A stretch of 64,000 bases of DNA from Bifidobacterium jacchi (GTDB taxonomy: Bacteria; Actinomycetota; Actinomycetes; Actinomycetales; Bifidobacteriaceae): assembly GCF_009078285.1 (NCBI RefSeq), contig NZ_RQSP01000012.1:1-64000 (forward strand). The letters run 5' to 3'. This document shows positions 24,948 to 32,770 of the stretch, piece by piece. The position numbers were made by a program, and so were the translations under genes. The notes below the pieces were generated by a model. It ran no database searches. It was not told the DNA's origin and saw only the letters and a program-made list of their open reading frames with translations. Positions within the stretch are counted from its first letter, which is position 1. The number at the start of each line of letters is the position of its first letter.

Positions 24948-25704
24948 CCGTCGCCATCATTCCGCACGCTTCCGCGCGCGCCGCTTCACCGGAACCAGTC
25001 CGGTCGAGCGACTGCTCATTCTGCTGGTCGTCGCCGCGATCATCGGCGTGTCGGCCGGACTGCTGCTGCCCAAGCTCAGCCCGACGATCGGCCAGATCAC
25101 CGGCGAATACGCGGCATCCGGGCCCGCGGCCGACGCGCTCGCCAAACTCGCCGTCGACGACCATCCCAGCACGGCCGGCTACGATCGCGACGCGTTCGGC
25201 TACCGGCAGACCGACGACGACGGCAACGGATGCGACATTCGCGACGACATCCTCGCCCGCGACCTGACCGACGTGCGCTACGTCGGCACCAGTGCCGCAA
25301 GCGGCTCCAAGCGATGCCAGGTCAAATCCGGCACGCTTGCCGATCCGTACACCGGCGCGACCATCCGGTTCAGCCGCGGCCGCACCACCAGCGCGAAAGT
25401 GCAGATCGACCACGTCGTCGCGCTCGAAAACGCATGGCAGTCTGGCGCAAGCCAGTGGGACACCGCCAAGCGATACCGTTTCGGCAACGATCCGTACAAT
25501 CTGCTCGCCGTCGACGGGCCGGCCAACGAAGCCAAGGGGTCGGCTTCGGCCGCCTACTGGCTGCCCACGAACTCCGCCTACCGATGCGACTACGTAGCCC
25601 GGCAGATCGGCGTCAAAGCCAAATACCAGCTCAGCGTCACCACCGCCGAAAAACGCGCCATGCTCGCCGTGCTGCGTTCCTGCCCGGCCCAGCAGCTGCC
25701 GTGA
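24940..25704 (+). CDS. Secreted or membrane-anchored HNH nuclease
   Basis: 254-residue protein. Residues 1-20 are Arg/His-rich and residues about 24-44 are a hydrophobic signal anchor. The nuclease core has VQIDHVVALENAW (DH at 157-158) and FGNDPYNLLAVDG..NEAKG, then ending YRCDYVARQI, typical of extracellular actinobacterial HNH endonucleases (DUF1524-like). It probably degrades external DNA. Its ATG lies within the reductase stop region (ATGCGTGA), so the genes are translationally coupled although their functions look unrelated. Confidence 0.85.
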   Translation: MRDRRHHSARFRARRFTGTSPVERLLILLVVAAIIGVSAGLLLPKLSPTIGQITGEYAASGPAADALAKLAVDDHPSTAGYDRDAFGYRQTDDDGNGCDIRDDILARDLTDVRYVGTSAASGSKRCQVKSGTLADPYTGATIRFSRGRTTSAKVQIDHVVALENAWQSGASQWDTAKRYRFGNDPYNLLAVDGPANEAKGSASAAYWLPTNSAYRCDYVARQIGVKAKYQLSVTTAEKRAMLAVLRSCPAQQLP

Positions 25705-25923
25705 AGCGCTGCGGGGGTGCGTTGCCGGGGGCGCGTTGCCGGGGGTGCGGTTGCGGCGGTGTGACTGCGGCGCGGCGGTTACGGTGGTGCGGCTGCGGCG
25801 GTGCGGTCGGTTGCAGAGTTGGCTGCTGTCGGGGTGCGGTTGCCGCGATCGACTGCGGCGGCGCGCGTCAATTTGTAACATGGCCGCGGTATACCGTTGC
25901 ACGGTGAGGAAGGGGCGCAGACA

Positions 25924-27609
25924 GTGCGACAGATACGCGGAATATGGCAGATGCTTGGCGACGAACAGGCGGGCGGCTCCGGCGACACTGCGCCGCAGTC
26001 GCAATCGCGGCAATTGCAGTCGTCGCAATCGGATCGTTCTCAGCAGCCGCAGCCAGTACAGCCGCAGCCAGTACAGCCGCAGCCGACCGTACCGCCGCAG
26101 TCGCAATCAAGTCAGCCGCAGCTGGATTCGCAGTCACAACCGCAACCGCAGTCGAATCCCCGGCAATCAGCGCATCCGCAGCACCCCGCCCGACTCAACG
26201 ACGACCGCGTGCCCGAGGGCCGCACCGCCACCCATGAGCCGACCTTCAACGGTCCGCACCGCGACGAACGCGGCTACGGGCGCATTCGCAGCGTCAACAA
26301 ACACCACGGCCTGACGAACGCCATCGAGCATGATCGACCCGAGGCGGAGATCGAACGGGAACGTCAGAACGCGCGCCACTATGCGGGCAAAGTCCAGCAT
26401 GGCCATTCGCTCGTCTCGATTCTCGGACCGGCGTTCGTCGCCGCCGTCGCCTATGTGGACCCGGGCAACGTGGCGGCGAACATCACGTCGGGCGCGCGCT
26501 ACGGCTACCTGCTCGTGTGGGTGCTGGTGCTCGCGAACGCGATGAGCGTGCTCATCCAATACCAGTCCGCCAAACTCGGCATCGTCACCGGCAAGTCGCT
26601 GCCCGAACTGCTTGGCGAGCGCATGAGCGACGGCGGCCGATTCATGTTCTTCATGCAGGCCGAGGTGATCGCCATCGCCACCGATTTGGCCGAGCTGATC
26701 GGCGGCGCGATCGCGCTCAACCTGCTGTTCGATTTGCCGCTGTTCGTCGGCGGACTGGTGATCGGCGCGGTGTCGACCGTGCTGCTCATGTTCGAGGGCG
26801 GTCGCACGCATCGCATGTTCGAGAAGATGGTGATCGCGCTGCTGCTGGTCATCACGTTCGGCTTCATCGCCGGACTGTTCATTGCGCCGCCTGATCCGGC
26901 GGCCGTGCTGGGTGGCTTGGTTCCGCGGTTCACCACCCGCGATTCGGTGCTGATGGCCACGTCGATGCTGGGCGCGACCGTGATGCCGCACGCGATCTAC
27001 CTGCATTCCACGCTCGTCAACGACCATTATGCGGGCGGCGAGGAGCGGCCGACCACGCGCGAGCTGCTGCACGGCTCGAAGATCGACGTGTTCTGGGCGC
27101 TGCTGCTGGCCGGGTCGGTGAATCTGTGCCTGCTGATTCTCGCCGCGAACTCGCTGTACGGCATGAAGGGCACCGATTCGATCAACGGCGCACAGCATGC
27201 GATCGTGGCGGTGCTCGGTCCGGTGATCGGCACGATCTTCTCGATCGGACTGCTCGCATCGTCGCTCAGCTCCACTTCGGTTGGCACGTATGCCGGTTCG
27301 GAGATCATGCACGGGCTGCTGCGCATCAAGGCGCCGATGTGGGCGTGCCGCGTGGTGACGCTGGTTCCCGGACTGATCGTGCTGTGGTTCGCGCCGAACC
27401 CCACACAGGCGCTGGTGATCGGCCAGGTGATCCTGTCGATCGGCATCCCGTTCGCGATCATTCCGCTGCTGCGCTACACGCATGATCGCAAGCTGATGGG
27501 CGAGTACGTTGACGGGACGGCCAAGCATGTGCTGTTCATCGTGGTCGCGGCGCTGATCGTCGCGCTCAACGTGGTGCTGATCGTACTCACGCTCTCCGGT
27601 CTGGCCTAG
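25924..27609 (+). CDS. mntH: NRAMP-family Mn2+/Fe2+ transporter
   Basis: Proton-coupled divalent-metal importer of about 561 residues with 11 or so membrane spans. The TM1 metal motif DPGN is at about 179-182, and TM6 has MPHAIYLHS. A hydrophilic Gln/Pro/Ser-rich N-terminus (residues 20-85) plus a charged segment adds about 160 residues before the first span, far longer than usual. GTG 25924, preceded by AGGAAGGGG, is the preferred start; TTG 25897 is possible. The G/C-rich repetitive 220 bases upstream contain no gene. Confidence 0.9.
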   Translation: MRQIRGIWQMLGDEQAGGSGDTAPQSQSRQLQSSQSDRSQQPQPVQPQPVQPQPTVPPQSQSSQPQLDSQSQPQPQSNPRQSAHPQHPARLNDDRVPEGRTATHEPTFNGPHRDERGYGRIRSVNKHHGLTNAIEHDRPEAEIERERQNARHYAGKVQHGHSLVSILGPAFVAAVAYVDPGNVAANITSGARYGYLLVWVLVLANAMSVLIQYQSAKLGIVTGKSLPELLGERMSDGGRFMFFMQAEVIAIATDLAELIGGAIALNLLFDLPLFVGGLVIGAVSTVLLMFEGGRTHRMFEKMVIALLLVITFGFIAGLFIAPPDPAAVLGGLVPRFTTRDSVLMATSMLGATVMPHAIYLHSTLVNDHYAGGEERPTTRELLHGSKIDVFWALLLAGSVNLCLLILAANSLYGMKGTDSINGAQHAIVAVLGPVIGTIFSIGLLASSLSSTSVGTYAGSEIMHGLLRIKAPMWACRVVTLVPGLIVLWFAPNPTQALVIGQVILSIGIPFAIIPLLRYTHDRKLMGEYVDGTAKHVLFIVVAALIVALNVVLIVLTLSGLA

Positions 27610-27716
27610 TGTCGTGTTGGTTGCCGATTGGCGACCAGTGGTCTTTCTCTTGCTTGGTTCGTTTCTTGCTCGGTCTTTCTCTTGCGCTGTCTGTCTCAGT
27701 CTGTCTCAGTCTGTCT

Positions 27717-27890
27717 CAGCGATCGAAATTCGGGAAAACATCCGCTATCTCCCGAATTCTGTTCGCTGGGATTGTGTCAGTGATCGTTATTCGGGAATTG
27801 AACCCATTGCTCCCGAATTCTGTTCACTAAGTGTGTCTCAGTGATCGAAATTCGGGAGATGGCCGTTTCTTTCCCGATTTTTGTTCGCTG
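27717..27890. repeat. Array of three 52-bp hairpins, period 61 bp
   Basis: Units at 27717-27768, 27778-27829 and 27839-27890 have arms CAGYGATCGWWATTCGGGA and TCCCGAATTCTGTTCGCTG (imperfect in unit 3) and repeat exactly every 61 bp. They are preceded by a short CTGTCTCAGT tandem repeat at about 27697-27719. The 1.75-kb gene-free region 27610-29356 consists mainly of this array, the two arrays at 28056-29133 and a MITE-like element. Confidence 0.85.
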
Positions 27891-28055
27891 GGATCGTGTC
27901 AGTGATTGTGTCGGTGAACGTGTGAAGCGGCCTGATTTTGTTCCGCCTCTACTGTGAGACGGCTTGTGCCGTCTGCTGTCGATAATACTCGTTCTCCACG
28001 TTATTCGGGAATTACAGCTTTGGGTTTGAGATTATCTTGCGTGACCCGCCTCTTT

Positions 28056-28400
28056 GCGCAAGGATTTTTCGGGATTTGCCTTGAGTTCGTAGAATCTTTG
28101 CGTAGAATCCTTGCGTAGAATCCTTGCGCTAACGACCCCCTTAGCGCAAGGATTTTACGAAATGGCCGTTTTCCCCGAGAGATCCTTGCGCTAAAGCAGC
28201 GCTCCTCGCGCTTCCTTGTACTTCCTTTGCGCAAGGATTTTTCGGAATCCTCCTTGAGTTCGTAGAATCTTTGCGCTAAGCACTGTCCCAGCGCAAGTAT
28301 TTTACGAAGTTCCCCTTCTTCCCGAGAAATCCTTGCGCTAACGGCTCCCATTGCGCAAGGATTTCACGAACTCAAGGCAAATCCCGAGAAATCCTTGCGC
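28056..28400. repeat. Five 48-bp hairpins (GCGCAAGGATTT arms), block 1
   Basis: Units at 28056 (extended by two 13-bp duplications of TAGAATCCTTGCG), 28144, 28229, 28291 and 28353. Each is 48 bp apart from the duplications. Spacers are 14 bp, or 37 bp between units 2 and 3. Arms are GCGCAAGGATTTNACGAA against TTCGTAGAATCCTTGCGC or a CGAGAAATCC variant. Several partial TGCGCTAAGA tails follow up to about 28450. Confidence 0.9.
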
Positions 28401-28515
28401 TAAGAGGCTGCGCTAAGAGGCAACTGCGCTAAGACTGCGCTAAGACAACATAAAGACAACACAAAGAGACACCGCCTCAACAAGACGCAACAAGGCGCAG
28501 CCATCCAGTAGCCAT

Positions 28516-28737
28516 CTAGTGTCCTGCGTCAGAAATTCATTGACGAATTCACTACCCCTCAGTCCCGCTTCGCGGGCCAGCTCGTCCTGTAAGCATGGAC
28601 GCGCTCCGCGCGCAGCATGCCTGCTCGCCGGTCGGCTCGCACAGCACCTACAAACAGCTCCGCTGTTTGCTTTACGGTGCTGTCCTTACAAGGGGAGCCA
28701 ACAATATGATCAACGAACTTCTGACGCGGCACACTAG
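28516..28737. mobile_element. MITE-like element with 28-bp terminal inverted repeats
   Basis: The 222-bp segment begins CTAGTGTCCTGCGTCAGAAA and ends with the complement of CTAGTGTGCCGCGTCAGAAG. The 28-bp ends match at 24 positions. CTAG at both ends could be a 4-bp target duplication of the YTAR kind used by some IS5-group elements. The interior holds several small hairpins (CCCGCTTCGCGGG, AACAGCTCCGCTGTT) and no gene. It sits between the two blocks of the 48-bp hairpin array, apparently inserted there. No transposase source is in the window. Confidence 0.75.
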
Positions 28738-28744
28738 CACCTCG

Positions 28745-29133
28745 GCGCAAGAAATTCTCGGGATTATCGGCCATTTCGAGAAATCCTTGCGCAAACCTAT
28801 CGCTGGGCGCAAGAAATTCTCGGAATATGCTTTGAGCTCGAGAAAAGCTTGCGCTACGAGGGTGGCTGGCGCAAGATAATCTCGAAATGGCCGTTTATTT
28901 CGAGAAATCCTTGCGCAAACCCGCCGGCCGCCGCCAGCCGGCGTTTGCCAGCGTTTGCCATGCGCAAGATAATCTCGAAAAGAGTCCCGAGCTCGAGAGA
29001 ATCTTGCGCTAACAGGGCGTTGGGCGCAAGAAATTCTCGAAATATGCCTTGAGCTCGAGAAAAGCTTGCGCTACGAGGGTGGCTGGCGCAAGATAATCTC
29101 GAAATGGCCGTTTATTTCGAGAAAACCTTGCGC
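28745..29133. repeat. Six 48-bp hairpins, block 2, period 62 bp
   Basis: Units start at 28745, 28807, 28869, 28962, 29024 and 29086, each exactly 48 bp with 14-bp spacers except one of 45 bp. Arms are GCGCAAGAWAWTCTCGAAA against TTTCGAGAAATCCTTGCGC variants. Units 2-3 and 5-6 are near-identical copies with the same spacer TACGAGGGTGGCTG, so part of the array was duplicated. A half-unit and the spacer TAAGCACTGTCCCA, also found in block 1, follow to about 29195. Confidence 0.92.
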
Positions 29134-29210
29134 TAAGACATTTGCGCTAAGACACTTGCGCTAAGCACTGTCCCAGCGCAAGGATTTCACGAAGTGCCTG
29201 TGAGGCGCTG

Positions 29211-29345
29211 CCGTATCTGTGGCCGTAGCTGCTGCTGTACCCGTATCTGTGGCCGCAGCCGCTGCTGTATCCGTGTCCGTATCCGTATCAGTACCAGTAT
29301 CCGTGGCAATCTCCCCGGTTTATCCCCAGCTGTATCCGTGGCTGT
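29211..29345. repeat. Degenerate 6-bp periodic repeat upstream of kinase-like gene
   Basis: GTATCC, GTGGCC and GTAGCT-like hexamers repeat through this stretch. It is open in the frame of the downstream gene and would encode an alternating Ala/Val/Ser tract. It more likely is non-coding DNA before the start at 29357. Confidence 0.6.
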
Positions 29346-29356
29346 ATCATGGGCCT

Positions 29357-30277
29357 GTGAGTGATTTTCTGATGCGCCTGTCCGACCTTCGCGTCGCGGT
29401 CCGATCGATGCATGATCGTATCGAACGCCAATGCGCCGACTATCTGCTGCCATCCTCCGGTTTCGAGCAGGACGCCATGAACGCGGATATCGCGGTTGCG
29501 ATCACTCCGGGCGACATCGCGCATGAGCGGGAGCTCGCCACGCAGGAGGGTTCCTCGGACGACTATCTGGAGACGCTCGCCGTGTTCCGTCGCATCGCCG
29601 AGCAGCTCCCGGCGTTGCATCGCGTGGTGTTTCACGGCGCGACGATCAGCTTCGCCGGCCGCGCCTGGCTGTTCACCGCACCGAGCGGCACGGGCAAGAC
29701 CACGCATATTCGACTCTGGCGCGAGGTCTACGGCGATCGCGTGGGCATCATCAATGGCGACAAGCCGATCCTGCACATCGGCGCGGGCTTGGGTGGCGCG
29801 ACCCTGGGTAACGCGGGCCTGGGTAACGCAACCTTGGGTAGTGCGAACCCTGACAAAGCTACCCTTGACAAAGCTACCCCTGACATAGCAGACAAAACAA
29901 CCCTTGGCAAACCAGGCGAACCGGACAAACCGGACAAACCAGACAATCCGGACCCCACCGACACTCCCCGCAGCTGCGAGACCATCGCCTACGGCACGCC
30001 GTGGGCCGGCAAGGAGAACTGGCAGGCCAACACCAGCGCTCCGCTTGGCGGCATCTGCGTGGTGACGCGAGGAACCGACAATGTGTGTTCACGCATCGGT
30101 GTGGAACAGGCACTGCCGCTGATCGCGCGGCAGACGTATATGCCGGCTGACCTGCTTGCCGTCGCCGACACTCTGGAACTGCTCGACGTGCTGCTGCGCA
30201 CGGTGCCCATCTACTTGCTGCGCTGCACGATCAGTCCGGATGCGGTGCGCGCAAGCCACGATGCCATGATTCATTGA
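29357..30277 (+). CDS. HPr-kinase-like protein with repetitive insertion
   Basis: 306-residue P-loop protein. Walker A APSGTGKT (108-115), NGDKP (133-137) and AYGTPWAGKE (211-220) are hallmarks of HPrK/P-fold kinases found in peptide-modification clusters, where relatives phosphorylate lasso peptides. Between NGDKP and YGTPW is a 60-residue insertion of degenerate repeats (GNATLG, DKATLD, PDKPDNP) not expected in the family. The GTG start at 29357 is a best guess; ATG 29372 is an alternative. It heads a plus-strand set with a secreted protein, PqqD and a peptidase. Confidence 0.75.
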   Translation: MSDFLMRLSDLRVAVRSMHDRIERQCADYLLPSSGFEQDAMNADIAVAITPGDIAHERELATQEGSSDDYLETLAVFRRIAEQLPALHRVVFHGATISFAGRAWLFTAPSGTGKTTHIRLWREVYGDRVGIINGDKPILHIGAGLGGATLGNAGLGNATLGSANPDKATLDKATPDIADKTTLGKPGEPDKPDKPDNPDPTDTPRSCETIAYGTPWAGKENWQANTSAPLGGICVVTRGTDNVCSRIGVEQALPLIARQTYMPADLLAVADTLELLDVLLRTVPIYLLRCTISPDAVRASHDAMIH

Positions 30278-30281
30278 TTAT

Positions 30282-30345
30282 TGATTTGTTTTATTGATTT
30301 GATTTATTGATTTGATTTGTTGATTATTGGGATTATTGATTATTG
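30282..30345. repeat. AT-rich TTGATT tandem stretch
   Basis: Degenerate TTATTGATTTG units form an AT-rich island just after the kinase-like gene stop. It might carry a promoter element for the following secreted-protein gene. No clear terminator hairpin was seen. Confidence 0.5.
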
Positions 30346-30476
30346 ATTCAAGGGCCCAGCTATGCCATGACCGGCCGCGGCGAGTGATCGCTTGTGACGC
30401 CCTTCCTCTATGATGGTTGGCTGTGATGTGTAGTGCCGGTCGGCGTTGATCGGTCGGGTAAGGCAGGAGAGTGGGC

Positions 30477-31349
30477 ATGCGCACACCGGCATGGGTGAAG
30501 AGACTTACGGGCGATCGGCGGACCGTGGTCGTGGTTGTGGTCGCGGCGTTGGCTGTTGTGGCGTTTGTCGTTGCGATGGTCGTTGCATTTCGCGGATTGT
30601 CCGATGGATTGCGCACGGGTCCGGTTGGCGATCAGGGCAGCAGCGCGTCGGCGAATCGTGCCGAGGGGCCGACGGCTGGTTCCAACGGTTCGCAGTCTTC
30701 CAATGGCACTGGTTCCGGTGAGCAGTCATCGGATTCCGCGCGCGGCGATTCGACCGATTCAAATGCGACCGGCTCCGACGCGACCGATTCCAATACGGCT
30801 GATCTCAATTCCGCTGGCACTGATGGCGCGCGCGGCGATGGCGATACTTCGGTGGACTCGTCCGAACTGTTCGGCGATGGCTCGAACACGGCCAATGGCG
30901 GCAATGCCAATGGTGGCAACGCTGACGACTGGAATGGCCCGTCGAATGATTCGGGGAACGGTTCGACCACTGGTGGCAACACGTCCAATGCCGGCTCGTC
31001 ATCCAAGCCGACCACCGGCGGCAATGCAAACAGCGGCAACGGTACCGGCAGCAACGGCAGCAACAGCAGTGGCAGCAACGGCAACAAGCCGAATGGTGAT
31101 GCCGCAGACAACGACACCCCGGCGACGGGCGGCAACGGGTCCAATAACTCGAACGGCGGATCGGGTACGAACAAGCCGGGCAACGGTGGCTCGAACGGCG
31201 GCGGCTCCAACAATAACTCGAATGGCGGCTCCAGCAATGGCGGGAACTCAGGCGGCTCCAACAAGCCGTCGCAGCCCAACAAGCCGTCCAAGCCGGGGTC
31301 GGGCATCGTCACCGAATCCGATGGCAGCAAGTGGACCGGCTACTACTGA
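30477..31349 (+). CDS. Secreted or anchored Asn/Gly/Ser-rich protein
   Basis: 290-residue protein with AGGAG seven bases before ATG 30477. Residues about 17-40 form a hydrophobic span after a basic start (signal anchor). Nearly all the rest is low-complexity Gly, Asn, Ser, Thr and Asp, with the distinct end SGIVTESDGSKWTGYY. It lies between the HPrK-like kinase and the PqqD-like gene, so it may be the substrate of that set or a surface spacer protein. No enzyme motif is present. Confidence 0.6.
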   Translation: MRTPAWVKRLTGDRRTVVVVVVAALAVVAFVVAMVVAFRGLSDGLRTGPVGDQGSSASANRAEGPTAGSNGSQSSNGTGSGEQSSDSARGDSTDSNATGSDATDSNTADLNSAGTDGARGDGDTSVDSSELFGDGSNTANGGNANGGNADDWNGPSNDSGNGSTTGGNTSNAGSSSKPTTGGNANSGNGTGSNGSNSSGSNGNKPNGDAADNDTPATGGNGSNNSNGGSGTNKPGNGGSNGGGSNNNSNGGSSNGGNSGGSNKPSQPNKPSKPGSGIVTESDGSKWTGYY

Positions 31350-31568
31350 TCTTCACTGCTGCTTCCGATCGCTGATTCCGATCGCTGATTTCGGCTCGCA
31401 ATCCGACCCGCGAGCCGAGCCGTAAGCGGGCGGCGAGCCATTATGAGCGGCGGCGCGTAGAATCGGCATTGAGGTCGGCTTTCACAAGGCGACATGGTTG
31501 ACGATGATTCGGGTGATGCCCGGCTGGGTTCCGGGCAGCGCCCATGATTGCTGAAGAGGGGATGGACG

Positions 31569-31832
31569 ATGCGACTCAAGGACGGATTCGTGCTGCGTGA
31601 CGTGGCCGGTCAGACCGTGGTCATTGCGACCGGCGAGGCGAGCGAGCATTTTCATGGCATGATCAAGCTCAACGACACCGGCAAGGCGATCTGGCAGGGT
31701 CTTGCGGCGGGCAAGACCGAAGCCGAGATCGCGTCCGATCTGACTCACGACTTCGACGTCGATGAGTCGCGTGCCGCGTCCGACGTCAAGGCATTTGTGG
31801 AGCGCATGAACGAGCAGGGCTTCCTTGCATGA
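31569..31832 (+). CDS. PqqD-like peptide-recognition protein
   Basis: 87-residue protein of the PqqD fold. RLKDGFVLRDVAGQTVVIAT (N-terminal strands), IKLNDTGKAIWQGLAAGKTE and a helical end are typical; LNDTGKAIW is the family signature. Such RRE domains bind leader peptides and bring them to modifying enzymes. ATG 31569 is chosen over the longer frame because the family begins here and GAGGGG lies upstream. The stop overlaps the peptidase start by 4 bases (ATGA). Confidence 0.85.
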   Translation: MRLKDGFVLRDVAGQTVVIATGEASEHFHGMIKLNDTGKAIWQGLAAGKTEAEIASDLTHDFDVDESRAASDVKAFVERMNEQGFLA

Positions 31833-32623
31833 TCGCTCGCGCGGCTTCCACCGGCGGTGACGCGCGTCGCGATGCGCACGATTTCGCATCGCCTTCGCGC
31901 CCGTCTGCCTCGCTCTCGTCCGCTGCGCTCTCATCCATCGAGCAGACGCTGGCGAGCGAAGGCGTGTTGGTGTCCACCACGTCAGGCCGCAGCATGCTGC
32001 CCATGTTGCGGAATCGGCGCGATACGATCGTCATCCGCCCGGCGGAATCAGCTCGGCCCGGCGGTCTGCTGCGGCGTTTCGATGTGGCGTTGTATCGCAG
32101 ACCGGACGGCGCATACGTGCTGCATCGCGTGATTCGCGTCGTGCAGACGATGCCGGCGACGCAGTCGGCGCAGTCGAATCACGCGGATTTCGCCGATTTC
32201 GCGGATTCCGCAAATCGCACGGATCCCAAGAATCGGCCGACCGAATCGATGCCGGCGCGGCCTGATGTCACTGATTCCGGTAGCGATTTCGGCTGTGCCG
32301 CCGACGCCGACCGCACCGACCACACCGGTCGTGCCGCCGCTGCACCCGCCGGCGCCGCCCGCGAATCCGGCGTGACCTACCTGATTCGCGGAGACAATAC
32401 GTTTGTGCTGGAACGGGTTCCGGCCGATTGGGTGATCGGCGTGCTTGAGGAATGCTGGCGCGGCAATCGTCATCTGGACCTTTCCGGATGGCGGTATCGG
32501 GCGTATTGCCGCATATGGAACGCCATCTTCCCCATTCGCCGGATTGCGCATGCGATGCGCGGGGTGCTCGCCCGCACGCCGCTGCGCACGCTGGTTCGGG
32601 CGTTTCGCTCGCTGGTTCGCTGA
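31829..32623 (+). CDS. S24/S26-type peptidase
   Basis: 264-residue protein. SGRSMLPMLRNRRDTIVIRP (about 51-70) is the catalytic-serine box of signal-peptidase-like enzymes. YVLHRVIRVV has His where bacterial type I signal peptidases have Lys, as in SipW/eukaryotic-type enzymes, and LIRGDN follows later. Between them lies a repetitive insertion of about 70 residues (NHADFADFADS and Asp/Thr/Arg-rich). The C-terminus is basic. It overlaps the PqqD gene by 4 bases. It may cleave the modified peptide. Confidence 0.75.
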   Translation: MIARAASTGGDARRDAHDFASPSRPSASLSSAALSSIEQTLASEGVLVSTTSGRSMLPMLRNRRDTIVIRPAESARPGGLLRRFDVALYRRPDGAYVLHRVIRVVQTMPATQSAQSNHADFADFADSANRTDPKNRPTESMPARPDVTDSGSDFGCAADADRTDHTGRAAAAPAGAARESGVTYLIRGDNTFVLERVPADWVIGVLEECWRGNRHLDLSGWRYRAYCRIWNAIFPIRRIAHAMRGVLARTPLRTLVRAFRSLVR

Positions 32624-32770
32624 CGCCTGCGCCCGTCTACAGTCGCGCCCGCCTACGGCGTCGGCCTGTGCAGGCGGTGTTTGCCCGCCGGCTCACTGCC
32701 TGTGCTGATTCGCTGGCTCGCTGAAGGCACCTGCTCGCTGGCATACGCGCCCGCCGTCGGCACCGGCCCG

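Noticed and set aside
25704-25923. Possible short gene before mntH
   Set aside because: G/C-rich repetitive sequence open in several frames, with no start signal.
28056-29133. Possible CRISPR array
   Set aside because: The 48-bp repeats are palindromic and diverged, spacers are about 14 bp and some are reused, and no cas gene is present.
29219-29356. Ala/Val/Ser-rich N-terminal extension of the HPrK-like protein
   Set aside because: It is the translation of a 6-bp periodic repeat and lacks a ribosome binding site.
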